Positions 25,640 through 34,318 of a stretch of 64,000 bases of DNA are shown piece after piece. Within the stretch, counting starts at the first letter, position 1. Every line of letters begins with the position of its first letter. Both the position numbers and the translations under genes were made by a program. The stretch comes from CAG-791 sp045130475 (lineage in GTDB: Bacteria > Bacillota > Clostridia > Lachnospirales > Lachnospiraceae): the NCBI GenBank assembly GCA_045130475.1, contig JBGUPU010000017.1, positions 28,451 to 92,450 of the forward strand. The letters run 5' to 3'. Below the pieces are notes generated by a model. The model had not been told where the DNA came from, did no database searches, and saw nothing but the letters and a program-made list of their open reading frames with translations.

Positions 25640-25879
25640 TTATTCCTCCTGCAGCCTTGTGATCAGCGCAAGAATGGCGTCCACGGAATTAAAGTTTTCC
25701 GGCACAAGATCATTCACGTTGATGCTGATATCAAATGCATCATTGATTTCGCTGACGATAGAGATGATGTCAAAAGAATCGAGTAGCTGATCGTCGATCA
25801 GTGCAGTCTCGGTTTCAAAATCTATTTCCGGCCTGGTTTCTTCCAGGATCTCCATCAGTTCTTCTCTGTTCTCTTCCAT
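25640..25879 (-). CDS. Acyl carrier protein of the dlt-like operon
   Basis: This 79-residue carrier protein has a phosphopantetheine site at LLDSFDIIS (Ser about residue 35) inside a four-helix acyl-carrier pattern. It would hold the activated acyl group as a thioester on the cytosolic side. It is the last gene of a four-gene minus-strand operon (SGNH/DltD-like, MBOAT, AMP ligase, carrier) and lies 35 bp after the ligase gene. By position and size it is equivalent to DltC. I do not name it dltC because the activated acyl group is not established. Confidence 0.88.
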   Translation of the reverse strand: MEENREELMEILEETRPEIDFETETALIDDQLLDSFDIISIVSEINDAFDISINVNDLVPENFNSVDAILALITRLQEE

Positions 25880-25914
25880 TTTCAGCTGTCAGCGCATTTT
25901 TGATCGTTTTTATC

Positions 25915-27471
25915 TTATAATGAAGCAAGTTTTATCCGGTCGATCTTGCCGTTCGCGTTGTGCGGCATGGCATCCAGCCGGATATATTTTGATGGGTACA
26001 TATATTTCGGGAGCTTTTCGCGCACCAGTTTCCCGATCTCCTTTTTCAGATCCTTCTCAGCCTGATAGTAGAATAAGATCTTCTGCTTTTCCTCATTGTA
26101 GACACAACAGCACTCGTCGATATCCGCAAGAGCTCCGAGGGTGATCTCGATCTCGCTCAGCTCGATCCTGTATCCCATGTGCTTGATCTGAAAATCCCTG
26201 CGGGAGACCCAGACAATGTTGCCGTCCTTATCATATCTGCCAAGGTCGCCCGTCCTGTACATAATCTCCCTATAGGCGGCGAAGGGATTCTGAACAAACA
26301 CTTCTCCGGTCATCTGAGGATTTCCGTAGTATCCCTGTGAAAGCGTGCTGCTTACCACACAGATCTCTCCCCTTTCTTCCGTTCCCTGTACCATGGTGCC
26401 GTCCTCTTTGAGGAGGAAGACTTTAGCGTCAGGGAAGGGCCTGCCGGCGGGAAGCCTCGAATCATCTGCTAGTATTTTATCATAAATAAAGTATAAAAAG
26501 TTACCTGCTGTCTCTGTTGCTCCGTAAATATTAATAAATTCGGTCTCCGGGAGCAGCTCCTTCCAGTAATTCAGCTGTCTGACAGGCATCTGTTCTCCCA
26601 CGAAAAAGACTTTTTCCAGCGCTTTGGGAATCCCGAACATATTCAGGCTGTCCGTATTGGCCGCCAGGGACAGGGCGGAAGGCACCCAGATGATCTTCGT
26701 GATCTTCTGCTCGTTCAGATAATTGATCAGATACTGCGGGAAAGAGAAAAACTGTTTGGGAATAATATGTACAGTCAGTCCGCATTTGAGACAGCTGAAC
26801 AGGTCCTTGGTCGACGCGTCAAAATAAAAGGGAAGCTGATTGCCGAGAATATCCCTCTCCCCAAATCCGAACATCTCCGTAAACAGATCTATAAAGCCGG
26901 TCATGGCAGCATGGCTCTTGACTACGAGCTTGGGCTCACCGGTCGTACCCGATGTAAAAATCCCGTAGAGAGGATCAAAGGAACAGCTTTTGGCAATCTG
27001 TGCCGCAGCGAAGCTGTCCAATTCCTCCTGTAGGCCCTGTGGACAGACAGCGTCCGCTGCTATGCCGGCACCTGTGTCTTTCTCCGGACTCTGATAGACG
27101 TCTGAGAAAAGGAGTCTCTCACTGCCGTACTTCTCTATGCCGCAGCTGACCGCGCCGATGAAATCGACTGTTCCCAGCATTTTTTCAATTCGTGCATCCG
27201 GCAGAGAGGAATCCACCGGCACATAGAAGTTGCCGCTGTAGACACATGCCAGCATGCAGACCAGGGAGTTGATGTCCCTCCCGCCGATCACACAGACAGG
27301 ACGCCGCGTCAAAAAGCCTGCAGCTTTCGCGATCCGCATTCCATAGGCTGCCGCCTTCCGGCGCAGTTCGGAGAAGGTGATCGTGTCCTCCCCGCACACA
27401 AAAGCGGCTTTATCAGGCAGTCTCTCAGCAGTTTTTTCAAGGTACTCCAGTATATTTCTCACATTGCTCAT
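25915..27471 (-). CDS. AMP-dependent acyl/amino-acid ligase, DltA-like
   Basis: This 518-residue ANL-family adenylating enzyme loads an acyl or amino-acyl group onto the carrier protein at 25640. Motifs in order are FTSGTTGEPKLVVKS (A3 phosphate loop, about 180-195), FINIYGATETAG (A5), YRTGDLGRYDKDGNIVW (A7) and the catalytic-lysine box NANGKIDR at the C-terminus. The size and operon match DltA (D-alanine ligase). The segment where DltA proteins usually carry the substrate-pocket Cys reads SALSLAANTDSLNM and has no Cys, so the substrate may differ. ATG 27471 matches the family N-terminus (ILEYLEKTAERLPDKAAF). A GTG nine codons upstream is possible. Confidence 0.88.
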   Translation of the reverse strand: MSNVRNILEYLEKTAERLPDKAAFVCGEDTITFSELRRKAAAYGMRIAKAAGFLTRRPVCVIGGRDINSLVCMLACVYSGNFYVPVDSSLPDARIEKMLGTVDFIGAVSCGIEKYGSERLLFSDVYQSPEKDTGAGIAADAVCPQGLQEELDSFAAAQIAKSCSFDPLYGIFTSGTTGEPKLVVKSHAAMTGFIDLFTEMFGFGERDILGNQLPFYFDASTKDLFSCLKCGLTVHIIPKQFFSFPQYLINYLNEQKITKIIWVPSALSLAANTDSLNMFGIPKALEKVFFVGEQMPVRQLNYWKELLPETEFINIYGATETAGNFLYFIYDKILADDSRLPAGRPFPDAKVFLLKEDGTMVQGTEERGEICVVSSTLSQGYYGNPQMTGEVFVQNPFAAYREIMYRTGDLGRYDKDGNIVWVSRRDFQIKHMGYRIELSEIEITLGALADIDECCCVYNEEKQKILFYYQAEKDLKKEIGKLVREKLPKYMYPSKYIRLDAMPHNANGKIDRIKLASL

Positions 27472-27537
27472 AGTAATGACTCTCTGTTCCGAAAGCACAT
27501 ACAGCCCTGCCCCGCATCAGAGGAGGCAGGAATCTCA

Positions 27538-29160
27538 TCAAAACTGCGCATAAATAAACGAAGACAAAGTAAAGCCGGGACCGTACATGCCGAAAACAAT
27601 GATCGCCGCAATTGCAGTCAGGTACACGATCCAGCGGAAAGGGAATTGCTGTGCGGCAATGATTCCCCGGACTGTCTGCCCTCTCTCATTGATGATGTCC
27701 ACTGCCGCAACCAGCAGGATCATCAGCAGCATAAGCCCGAAATTGCGCTCGTCAACGCCCAGGTCATAGAGACTTCCGTCGAAGAAGATCCACGGGTTAA
27801 AGGAAGAGAACGTCGCCTTCAGAGCCCGCAAAACAGCTCCCATGTCCGGCACTACGTCAACATAGCGGCCTATGGAAAGGATCGTCAGCGTGCGGACCAT
27901 CTGGAAAAGCTTCCAGCCCGCAGCTTCCTCCCGGACGCGGCAGATCCTCCGAAGATACGCGTAGGGTTTCTCAAAAAGCGTCTCCGTGGAGACAAAGACA
28001 GCCTGGTAGAGGCCGTAGCAGACGAATTTCCAGCTGGCACCGTGCCAGATACCAACCAGGACGAAGACGATAAAGGACGCCAGGAAGGAAGGGAATACCT
28101 TGCCGAAATAGGGGCTGACTCTCTTTTTCAGGGCCTTCTGCATCTTTGCAAAGGGTTTTGAGAGGGCGATCGGATAAAAGACATAGTCTTTCATCCAGCT
28201 GCCCAGAGAGATATGCCATCTCTGCCAGAACTCGGAAACACTCCGGGACATATAGGGCTGCCGGAAGTTTTCCTTAAGATTCACGCCGAACATCCGGGAT
28301 GCGCCGAAGACGATGTCCATGCCGCCGGAAAAATCACAGTAAAGCTGCATACTGTACAGAAGGATGCCCACGATCATGGTGAAACCGGCATAGCGGCTGG
28401 TGTCGAAGTTTCCGAACACTTCATTGACGATGATGGCGGCGCGGTCCGCGATGATCATCTTTTTGAAAAAGCCCCACAGCATGCGGAGAATGCCATCCCG
28501 GAAATTCATCTCGTCAAATTTGTGCGGCTCATAGAGCTGACGGCCCAGATCATCAAAGCGGTTGATCGGTCCCTGAAGGACAGAGGGGAAATAGGTCGTA
28601 AACAATGCCAGACGAAAGATGCTGCGCTCGGCGCCGTATTTTCCCCGATAGACATCGATCAGATATCCCATGGTCTGGAATGTATAAAATGAAAGGCCCA
28701 GAGGAAGCAGGAAGCTGACTTCCGGAAGGCGCCCCGAAGCATGGAAGCCCTCCAGCAGACCATTCATATTAGCGGTGAGGAAATTGCCGTATTTGAGGAC
28801 GATCAGGATACCGAAATTGATCAGAAGGACCAGTACCAGGACCCTCTTCTTTTTCTTCTGTCCGGCGGCCTTGACAGCCCTTTTTTCCTCGCGGGAAAGC
28901 CTGACCGCCTTTTCCCCTTTTCCCCTGCCTTTGAGCTGCCTGTTCACCTGCCTCTGGATGTTGTCGATGGCCACTGCGCCTGCAAAAGTCGTCACGATCG
29001 TGACCAGCACATAGATACAGGCCTTGAAACCACCGCCCGCAAAATAATACCAGGCGCTGGAGACCAGAAGGACCATCCATTTAAATCTGTCGGGCACAAG
29101 ATAGTAGACTGCCAGCGAAACTGTAAGAAACAGAATAAACTGCCATGAAAAAAAAGCCAT
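27538..29160 (-). CDS. MBOAT-family O-acyltransferase, DltB/AlgI-like
   Basis: This 540-residue membrane-bound O-acyltransferase has about ten helices. The family landmarks are FYTFQTMGYLIDVYRGKYG, WHISLGSWMKDYVFYPI and the catalytic His in FVLVGIWHGASWKFVCYG (about residue 355). A basic loop (about 75-110, rich in Arg/Lys) is on the cytosolic side. In dlt and alginate systems such proteins pass the acyl group from the cytosolic carrier across the membrane. It sits between the SGNH-like gene (18 bp) and the ligase gene, so it is the membrane step of this operon. Confidence 0.95.
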   Translation of the reverse strand: MAFFSWQFILFLTVSLAVYYLVPDRFKWMVLLVSSAWYYFAGGGFKACIYVLVTIVTTFAGAVAIDNIQRQVNRQLKGRGKGEKAVRLSREEKRAVKAAGQKKKKRVLVLVLLINFGILIVLKYGNFLTANMNGLLEGFHASGRLPEVSFLLPLGLSFYTFQTMGYLIDVYRGKYGAERSIFRLALFTTYFPSVLQGPINRFDDLGRQLYEPHKFDEMNFRDGILRMLWGFFKKMIIADRAAIIVNEVFGNFDTSRYAGFTMIVGILLYSMQLYCDFSGGMDIVFGASRMFGVNLKENFRQPYMSRSVSEFWQRWHISLGSWMKDYVFYPIALSKPFAKMQKALKKRVSPYFGKVFPSFLASFIVFVLVGIWHGASWKFVCYGLYQAVFVSTETLFEKPYAYLRRICRVREEAAGWKLFQMVRTLTILSIGRYVDVVPDMGAVLRALKATFSSFNPWIFFDGSLYDLGVDERNFGLMLLMILLVAAVDIINERGQTVRGIIAAQQFPFRWIVYLTAIAAIIVFGMYGPGFTLSSFIYAQF

Positions 29161-29178
29161 GCGAACCTCCCGCTGCCG

Positions 29179-30726
29179 TCATTGATAGTCGTGTGTACAG
29201 CCAAATTCGCTGCTGTTGATATCTATCCAGCAGGAATCCATCAGCTCACCGGTCGACTTGTCAAAAACCGCAAAATGCAGACCGCGGTTGTCAGAGGTGT
29301 ATTCCAGTGCGTTGACTTTGATCGAGGCATCGCTCAGGATCCTTCCTGTTTCTTCCTCGACCCTTCCGCTTGAGACCGTGTAGTGCAGATCGCCGGCAGT
29401 CCCCTCATAGGAATCGGCTGCGTCCTCCTCTCCCGGCACAGTCTCGTACAGGATCTCGCCGCCATCGATCACAGCGAGCCAGGAGCGGTTCTCCAGCCTG
29501 CTCAGATCCTGTCGGATGCCAAAGCTCTGTATGACAGAGGCTGTGTCCTGCGTGAGGATGGAATTATCAACCTTCCCGTTCAGGGTGATCAGGACCAGGG
29601 CGTCTTCCACAGGACTTCCTTCCGACTGACAGGCATCGCTCCTGAGCGTAGCTGCGTAGTCCTGCAGATGCTGCGCCGTGCGCAGAGAGTCGCGCATCCT
29701 GTTGACAGGATATCTCTTCAGGTCCCGGTCGATCACATCATAGGCGCTGCCGCCTCCTCTTCTGTCAGGCAGATCATAGTGCTCCTTCATGTATTTCCCC
29801 AGAAGAGAGGTGAAACGGGCTGCGCCCCAGCGGTTGAGGTGCTCGCCGTCCATGGCATCTGTCTGAAGGTCAAATCCCAGTTTTTTCCATTCGGCAAAAT
29901 AATCGAGATAAGGAATATTGTTTTTTGCGGCGAATATTCCAAGCTCGCGGGAGGCTGTCCAGCGATGATTATATCCGGTCTGGCTGAAGAACTTGTTTTG
30001 GCCCAGAGCCGGAATATTGATGAGCAGAAGCTCTGTGTTGTTTTCCCTGCACAGATCGATGGTCTTCTGCAGATAATTGACGGAAGATTCGGGCAGGACT
30101 GCGCCCTCTACTTTTTGCGGGTCTTCAAAAGGAATGAGGCTTTCCACACGGCTGGTCACCTTGCAGCCATACACCAGTTCCTTGGCCTGGGGCAGTGCGT
30201 CCTGATAAGTCACTTCCTGCCATCTGCTGTGATAGGCGATCAGCGGGAACAGGATGGGGTTGAGGTCCTCTCCCTCTTGGGCAAGTTCTCTGATCATCGC
30301 GATCCGGTTTTTGCGGAAGTAGGGCATGGTATCCGTAATGTAGTGGATATACTCTGATTTCATCGTCTCCTGATCGGCCCATGCCAGGTTGCAGTCTATG
30401 ACGATCAGGTCGGGATGATCCTTTTCGATCGACTCCCTGGCCAGGCAGTAGGAGGCCTCGATGGACTGATTGCTCGTAGCCAGGTTATAGGAGGCAATTC
30501 CGAAATCCCGGTAGAGTTCCATCGGGTAGATCGCATAAAGAGCAAAGGAAGACCCCAGGAAGGTCACGTCAAAGGTATCGTCCGGATAGTCATAATATCG
30601 GCCGCACAGATTGTCCTCCTGCACCAGCTTCAGGGCACTGTCCAGACGCATTACCATCGCGGCAAGGAGCGCAAGAAATACGACAGCTCCGACAGCGCGC
30701 TTGAGCCATGTTTTCAGGTTCGCCAT
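29179..30726 (-). CDS. SGNH/DltD-like membrane-anchored protein
   Basis: The 515-residue protein has one N-terminal membrane anchor (residues about 10-28) and an extracellular SGNH-like domain. TFLGSSFALYAIYP supplies the GxS nucleophile block, IVIDCNLAW follows, and DAMDGEHLNRWGAARF supplies the C-terminal DxxH pair, the arrangement of DltD and AlgX/AlgJ-type acyltransferases. A second, beta-rich C-terminal segment (about 380-515) matches nothing I recognise. It is the first gene of the operon and probably the final extracellular acyl-transfer or hydrolysis step. Acceptor polymer unknown. Confidence 0.8.
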   Translation of the reverse strand: MANLKTWLKRAVGAVVFLALLAAMVMRLDSALKLVQEDNLCGRYYDYPDDTFDVTFLGSSFALYAIYPMELYRDFGIASYNLATSNQSIEASYCLARESIEKDHPDLIVIDCNLAWADQETMKSEYIHYITDTMPYFRKNRIAMIRELAQEGEDLNPILFPLIAYHSRWQEVTYQDALPQAKELVYGCKVTSRVESLIPFEDPQKVEGAVLPESSVNYLQKTIDLCRENNTELLLINIPALGQNKFFSQTGYNHRWTASRELGIFAAKNNIPYLDYFAEWKKLGFDLQTDAMDGEHLNRWGAARFTSLLGKYMKEHYDLPDRRGGGSAYDVIDRDLKRYPVNRMRDSLRTAQHLQDYAATLRSDACQSEGSPVEDALVLITLNGKVDNSILTQDTASVIQSFGIRQDLSRLENRSWLAVIDGGEILYETVPGEEDAADSYEGTAGDLHYTVSSGRVEEETGRILSDASIKVNALEYTSDNRGLHFAVFDKSTGELMDSCWIDINSSEFGCTHDYQ

Positions 30727-30940
30727 CTATCCTCCTTTTCGGAACCGCGGAAACACCCGGGATCCGGAAAAATCTCACATAATGATCAGCCCTGTTCTGT
30801 ATGTCTTTAGTTGTTTACACGAAGCCAAAAAACGCACAGAGCCATCCAAAAGTTTACAGTCTCAAAAATGCCTTTTCAATCCTTTACCCGTATTTTATCA
30901 GAATTTTCATAAAAACAGGAAAGCGATCTCTATGGTTAAC

Positions 30941-30972
30941 AAAAAAGAGCTCCTGCCTTTCGGCAGAAGCTC
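30941..30972 (-). terminator. Intrinsic terminator of galT-galE
   Basis: GAGCTCCTGCC (30947-30957) pairs with GGCAGAAGCTC (30962-30972) around a GAAA tetraloop (as RNA), with one mismatch, followed by six U on the minus strand. The rest of the 30727-30940 gap, upstream of the dlt-like operon, shows no convincing promoter. Confidence 0.9.
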
Positions 30973-31000
30973 CAGCATTCATTAATGTATTCAATTGTAT

Positions 31001-32029
31001 TCAGCTTTCCACGTATCCGTCAGGATTTTGGGACTGCCATCTCCATGCGTCCGTGCACATATCCTGCAGATTCTTCTCTGCAGACCAGCCGAGGATCTCC
31101 TTTGCCTTGGAAGGGTCGGAATAGCAGGTCGCGATGTCGCCGGGGCGGCGGGGATCGATGACATAGGGAAGTTCTTTCCCGCAGGCCTCGGAGAAGGCAC
31201 GGATGATATCAAGGACGCTGTAGCCGATGCCTGTGCCGAGGTTGAAGACGTTGACACCCTCCAGCTTCTGCAGGCCCTCGATGGCCTTCACATGGCCCCT
31301 GGCCAGATCGACGACATGGATATAATCGCGGACGCCGGTGCCGTCAGGTGTGTCGTAGTCATTGCCGAACACATGGACCATCTCCAGCTTGCCGGAAGCG
31401 ACCTGGGCGACATAGGGCAGCAGGTTGTTGGGGATGCCCTTGGGGTCCTCTCCGATGAGGCCGCTCACATGGGCGCCGATCGGATTGAAATAACGCAGCA
31501 GCATGACGCGCCACTCATTGTCCGCGCGCCAGATATCGGTCAGGATGCGCTCCTGCATGGATTTTGTCTCTCCATAGGGATTGGTTGTAATGCCCTTGGG
31601 GCACTCCTCGGTGATCGGCACGAAGGCGGGATCGCCGTAGACCGTCGCGGACGAGGAAAAGACGATCTTCTTGCAGCCGTGGTTTCTCATCACATCGCAG
31701 AGAGTCAGTGTAGAATCCAGATTGTTGCGATAGTATTCGATCGGCATACGGGTGGATTCTCCGACTGCCTTGTAGCCCGCGAAATGGATCACGGCCTCGA
31801 TCTGCTCCTTCTCAAAGATGGCCTCGAGTCCCGCGCGGTCACAAATGTCCTGTTTATAGAACTTCGGGCGTTTTCCAGTAATGGTCTCAATGCGGTCAAC
31901 GACCATCTCCTTGGCATTATAGAGATTATCCGCGATCACCACCTCATATCCTGCATCCAGAAGCTCTACTACTGTGTGGCTTCCGATAAATCCAGCTCCG
32001 CCTGTCACAAGAATTGCCATTTTATCCAT
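31001..32029 (-). CDS. galE: UDP-glucose 4-epimerase
   Basis: This NAD-dependent SDR enzyme interconverts UDP-glucose and UDP-galactose. The 342-residue protein has the Rossmann motif VTGGAGFIGSH (about 8-18), the catalytic Ser/Thr region VFSSSATVYGDP, the Tyr/Lys pair in NPYGETK (about 152-158), RYFNPIGAH and the substrate segment RDYIHVVDLARGHVKA. ATG 32029 follows GGGAGAAG. It lies about 150 bp downstream of galT in the same direction and ends at a strong terminator, so the two make a Leloir galactose operon. No galK is in view. Confidence 0.97.
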   Translation of the reverse strand: MDKMAILVTGGAGFIGSHTVVELLDAGYEVVIADNLYNAKEMVVDRIETITGKRPKFYKQDICDRAGLEAIFEKEQIEAVIHFAGYKAVGESTRMPIEYYRNNLDSTLTLCDVMRNHGCKKIVFSSSATVYGDPAFVPITEECPKGITTNPYGETKSMQERILTDIWRADNEWRVMLLRYFNPIGAHVSGLIGEDPKGIPNNLLPYVAQVASGKLEMVHVFGNDYDTPDGTGVRDYIHVVDLARGHVKAIEGLQKLEGVNVFNLGTGIGYSVLDIIRAFSEACGKELPYVIDPRRPGDIATCYSDPSKAKEILGWSAEKNLQDMCTDAWRWQSQNPDGYVES

Positions 32030-32179
32030 CCGGGCGCTTCTCCCGCTCCTGCATCCTTTTCCTTTTTCTTGACTGCGTTCTCAAAAAAGGCTTCAGCATT
32101 TACAGGTCAGCTGCCTCTCTCCTTTCCATATTATCCGTGTTCAAACACATCATTTCATGATCCTGTTATGCTTCATAGT

Positions 32180-33940
32180 CTACACTGTTTCCGCAAAATG
32201 TTCAAACTGAATATGTCCCTCCGGCGTGTCCGCAAATACGGCGCAGTGCTCGAGCACCCTGGCAAATACCAGACCGATTTCCTCCTCGATGATGCGGTCC
32301 AGCTTTGCGCGCAGGCCGGCGCGCAGTTCTTCGTCCTGCACTGCCGCGATCCTGTCCGGTGCAAAGTCGGGATATCTGTTCAGGAAGGCCCGTGCCCATT
32401 GAGCATGGGGTGCAGTCTGTGCATTGTCCAGAAGATCCTGGAAATCCCTGCCCTCCATGATCATTGCAGCGAGAGTATCCATCTCGGACAGAAGACGGGC
32501 CGGAAGGACGGCCAGGCCCATGACCTCGATCAGACCGATGTTTTCCTTTTTAATATGGTGCAGTTCCTGATGGGGATGGAAAATGCCAAGCGGATACTCC
32601 TGCGTTGTTCGGTTGTTCCTCAGGACCAGATCCAGCTCGTAGACAAGATCGCTTCCATCCTCAGCCGGTGTCCCGGGAACCCGGATCCCGCAGGCTGCGG
32701 CATCGCGCATTCTGGCAATGGGCGTGATCGTATTGTGCGGCGTGCCCTCTGTAAAAGCGAAGACACCGGCGGACTCATCCGAATATCCTCTCCAGGCAGT
32801 AAGGATCCTGTCCGCAAGCTCCACAAGCCTCTCGGGATCTCTGCCGTCCAGTCGGATGACGGACATGGGCCAGTCCACAATTCCTGCGGCGATATCGGGA
32901 AAACCTTCAAAGCGCAGCTGCTCTCTGCAGCCCGCCTTTGCCATCGCAAATGTATAATTGCCGCCCTGATAATGCTCATGGGTCAGGATCGATCCGCCGA
33001 CAATAGGCAGATCTGCATTGGAACCGATGGTGTAATGCGGGAAGATCTTCAAAAACTGCAGGAGCCGTTCAAAGGTGGCGCGCTCGATCTTCATGGGGCG
33101 ATGCTCGCCGGAGAGCACGATGCAGTGTTCATTATAATAAACATAGGGAGAATACTGCATATACCACTGCTCTCCCGCCAGAGACAGGGGGATCAGGCGG
33201 ATATTCTGCCTGGCCGGATGGTCCAGACGCCCTGCATAGCCGACATTCTGAGTGCAGAGCAGGCACCTGGGATACTTGTCTCCCTGCTTTCCCGTCAGGG
33301 CCGCAGCGATCGCTTTGGGATCCTTCTCGGGTTTGGAGAGATTGATCGTGATGTCAAGATCCCCATAGCGGGTAGGCGCGATCCACTTTTTATCTTTTAC
33401 GATGCGGTAGCGCCGGATATAGTCGACATCCTGGCTCAGCTTATAAAAATAGTCTGTCGCCAGGCGGGGAGACTTGCGGTATCTGGCGGCCATGACCCGG
33501 ATCACCTCACAAGGGCGGGGAGTCAGACAGCCCATGATCCTGGTGTCAAAGAGGTCCCTGCTGGCAATCCCTCCGTCAATGATCCCCCGCTCTGCGGCGT
33601 CATCCAGAAGGACCTGCAGGATTGCGGAGAGCTCCGCACCGTCCTCCTCTTTCCGGCCTGCGGCGGCCGGACTGTCCGCATTGGCCGCATCGGAATCGGT
33701 CTCCCGGCTCTGTAGATCGGCGGCAGCCAGAAAATCCTCTGCCGGGCCCTGTTCCAGGGGCATGTATTCCCCGGGCGGATCGATCTGCATCAGATCAAAA
33801 ATACTGTTAGCGGTAAAGACCGCATCGTCTGCAGTGATGAGGCCTCTCTTCATACCATAGTGAACCAGGGCGGTCACAGCCGCCGCGGCTCCGCTTTCTC
33901 TATCCATCTTTTCCATAATTGTGCAGCTGTTTCCAGACAT
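32180..33940 (-). CDS. galT: UDP-glucose-hexose-1-phosphate uridylyltransferase (GalT type 2)
   Basis: GalT exchanges UMP between UDP-glucose and galactose-1-phosphate. This is the Firmicute class: SKPEKDPKAIAAALTGKQGD, PRCLLCTQNVGYAGRLDHPARQ, GSILTHEHYQGG (the His-x-His region, about residue 330) and FHPHQELHHIKKENIGLIEVMG. At 586 residues it is longer than the usual 490-510. The extra length is mainly a low-complexity Asp/Ala/Ser insert at about residues 68-100 (starting after EDFLAAADLQ) and another near residue 430. ATG 33940 has AGGAGG 5-6 nt upstream. It is the first gene of galT-galE. Confidence 0.95.
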   Translation of the reverse strand: MSGNSCTIMEKMDRESGAAAAVTALVHYGMKRGLITADDAVFTANSIFDLMQIDPPGEYMPLEQGPAEDFLAAADLQSRETDSDAANADSPAAAGRKEEDGAELSAILQVLLDDAAERGIIDGGIASRDLFDTRIMGCLTPRPCEVIRVMAARYRKSPRLATDYFYKLSQDVDYIRRYRIVKDKKWIAPTRYGDLDITINLSKPEKDPKAIAAALTGKQGDKYPRCLLCTQNVGYAGRLDHPARQNIRLIPLSLAGEQWYMQYSPYVYYNEHCIVLSGEHRPMKIERATFERLLQFLKIFPHYTIGSNADLPIVGGSILTHEHYQGGNYTFAMAKAGCREQLRFEGFPDIAAGIVDWPMSVIRLDGRDPERLVELADRILTAWRGYSDESAGVFAFTEGTPHNTITPIARMRDAAACGIRVPGTPAEDGSDLVYELDLVLRNNRTTQEYPLGIFHPHQELHHIKKENIGLIEVMGLAVLPARLLSEMDTLAAMIMEGRDFQDLLDNAQTAPHAQWARAFLNRYPDFAPDRIAAVQDEELRAGLRAKLDRIIEEEIGLVFARVLEHCAVFADTPEGHIQFEHFAETV

Positions 33941-34172
33941 CCCATCCTCCTGTTTTCACCCGATTCAGTTATTCTGTCTCTGTTCCGGTCCCCCCATACA
34001 GCTGCCGCCTGCGCGCAGCTGTCATTCAGGATTCTCTATGTTTTTATTGTGCAATTGCCTCTTTTAAAAGACAATGAACAAAAGTATCCGATATATGTAT
34101 ATTTGTAACAACTTATATTTCCGGTACAAAAAAAATGCACAAAAAAATCACAGATGGTTTCTGCCCAACTGC

Positions 34173-34201
34173 TTGACAAATCCACTTTCTTTCCATATTA
34201 T
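34173..34201 (+). promoter_or_regulatory. Promoter of the PTS IIC-like gene
   Basis: TTGACA (34173-34178), 17 bp, TATTAT (34196-34201). The upstream stretch 33941-34172 is AT-rich and otherwise shows nothing clear. Confidence 0.8.
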
Positions 34202-34214
34202 TGACAGCGACACG

Positions 34215-34238
34215 ACAGCTGACAAGACAGCTGTTTTT
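34215..34238 (+). terminator. Leader terminator (candidate attenuator)
   Basis: ACAGCTG (34215-34221) pairs with CAGCTGT (34228-34234) around a 6-nt loop, followed by five T. It lies only about 8-30 nt after the inferred transcription start and 80 nt before the gene at 34319, so it would end transcription early unless relieved. No antiterminator partner or known riboswitch is recognised. Confidence 0.6.
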
Positions 34239-34318
34239 GCAACCTGTAAATCGATAATCATTCCGGTGGAGAAACTTACAGGCTGTTTTATTCAATCGAA
34301 AGGAAAAGGAATTAAGAA

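Noticed and set aside
25915..27471. Naming the ligase dltA
   Set aside because: The operon is dlt-like, but the expected substrate-pocket Cys is not visible, so the D-alanine assignment is not supported.
30995..33715. Open frame of 906 codons on the plus strand across galE and galT
   Set aside because: It crosses two well-supported minus-strand genes and their gap. The length comes from GC-rich codon use opposite real genes.
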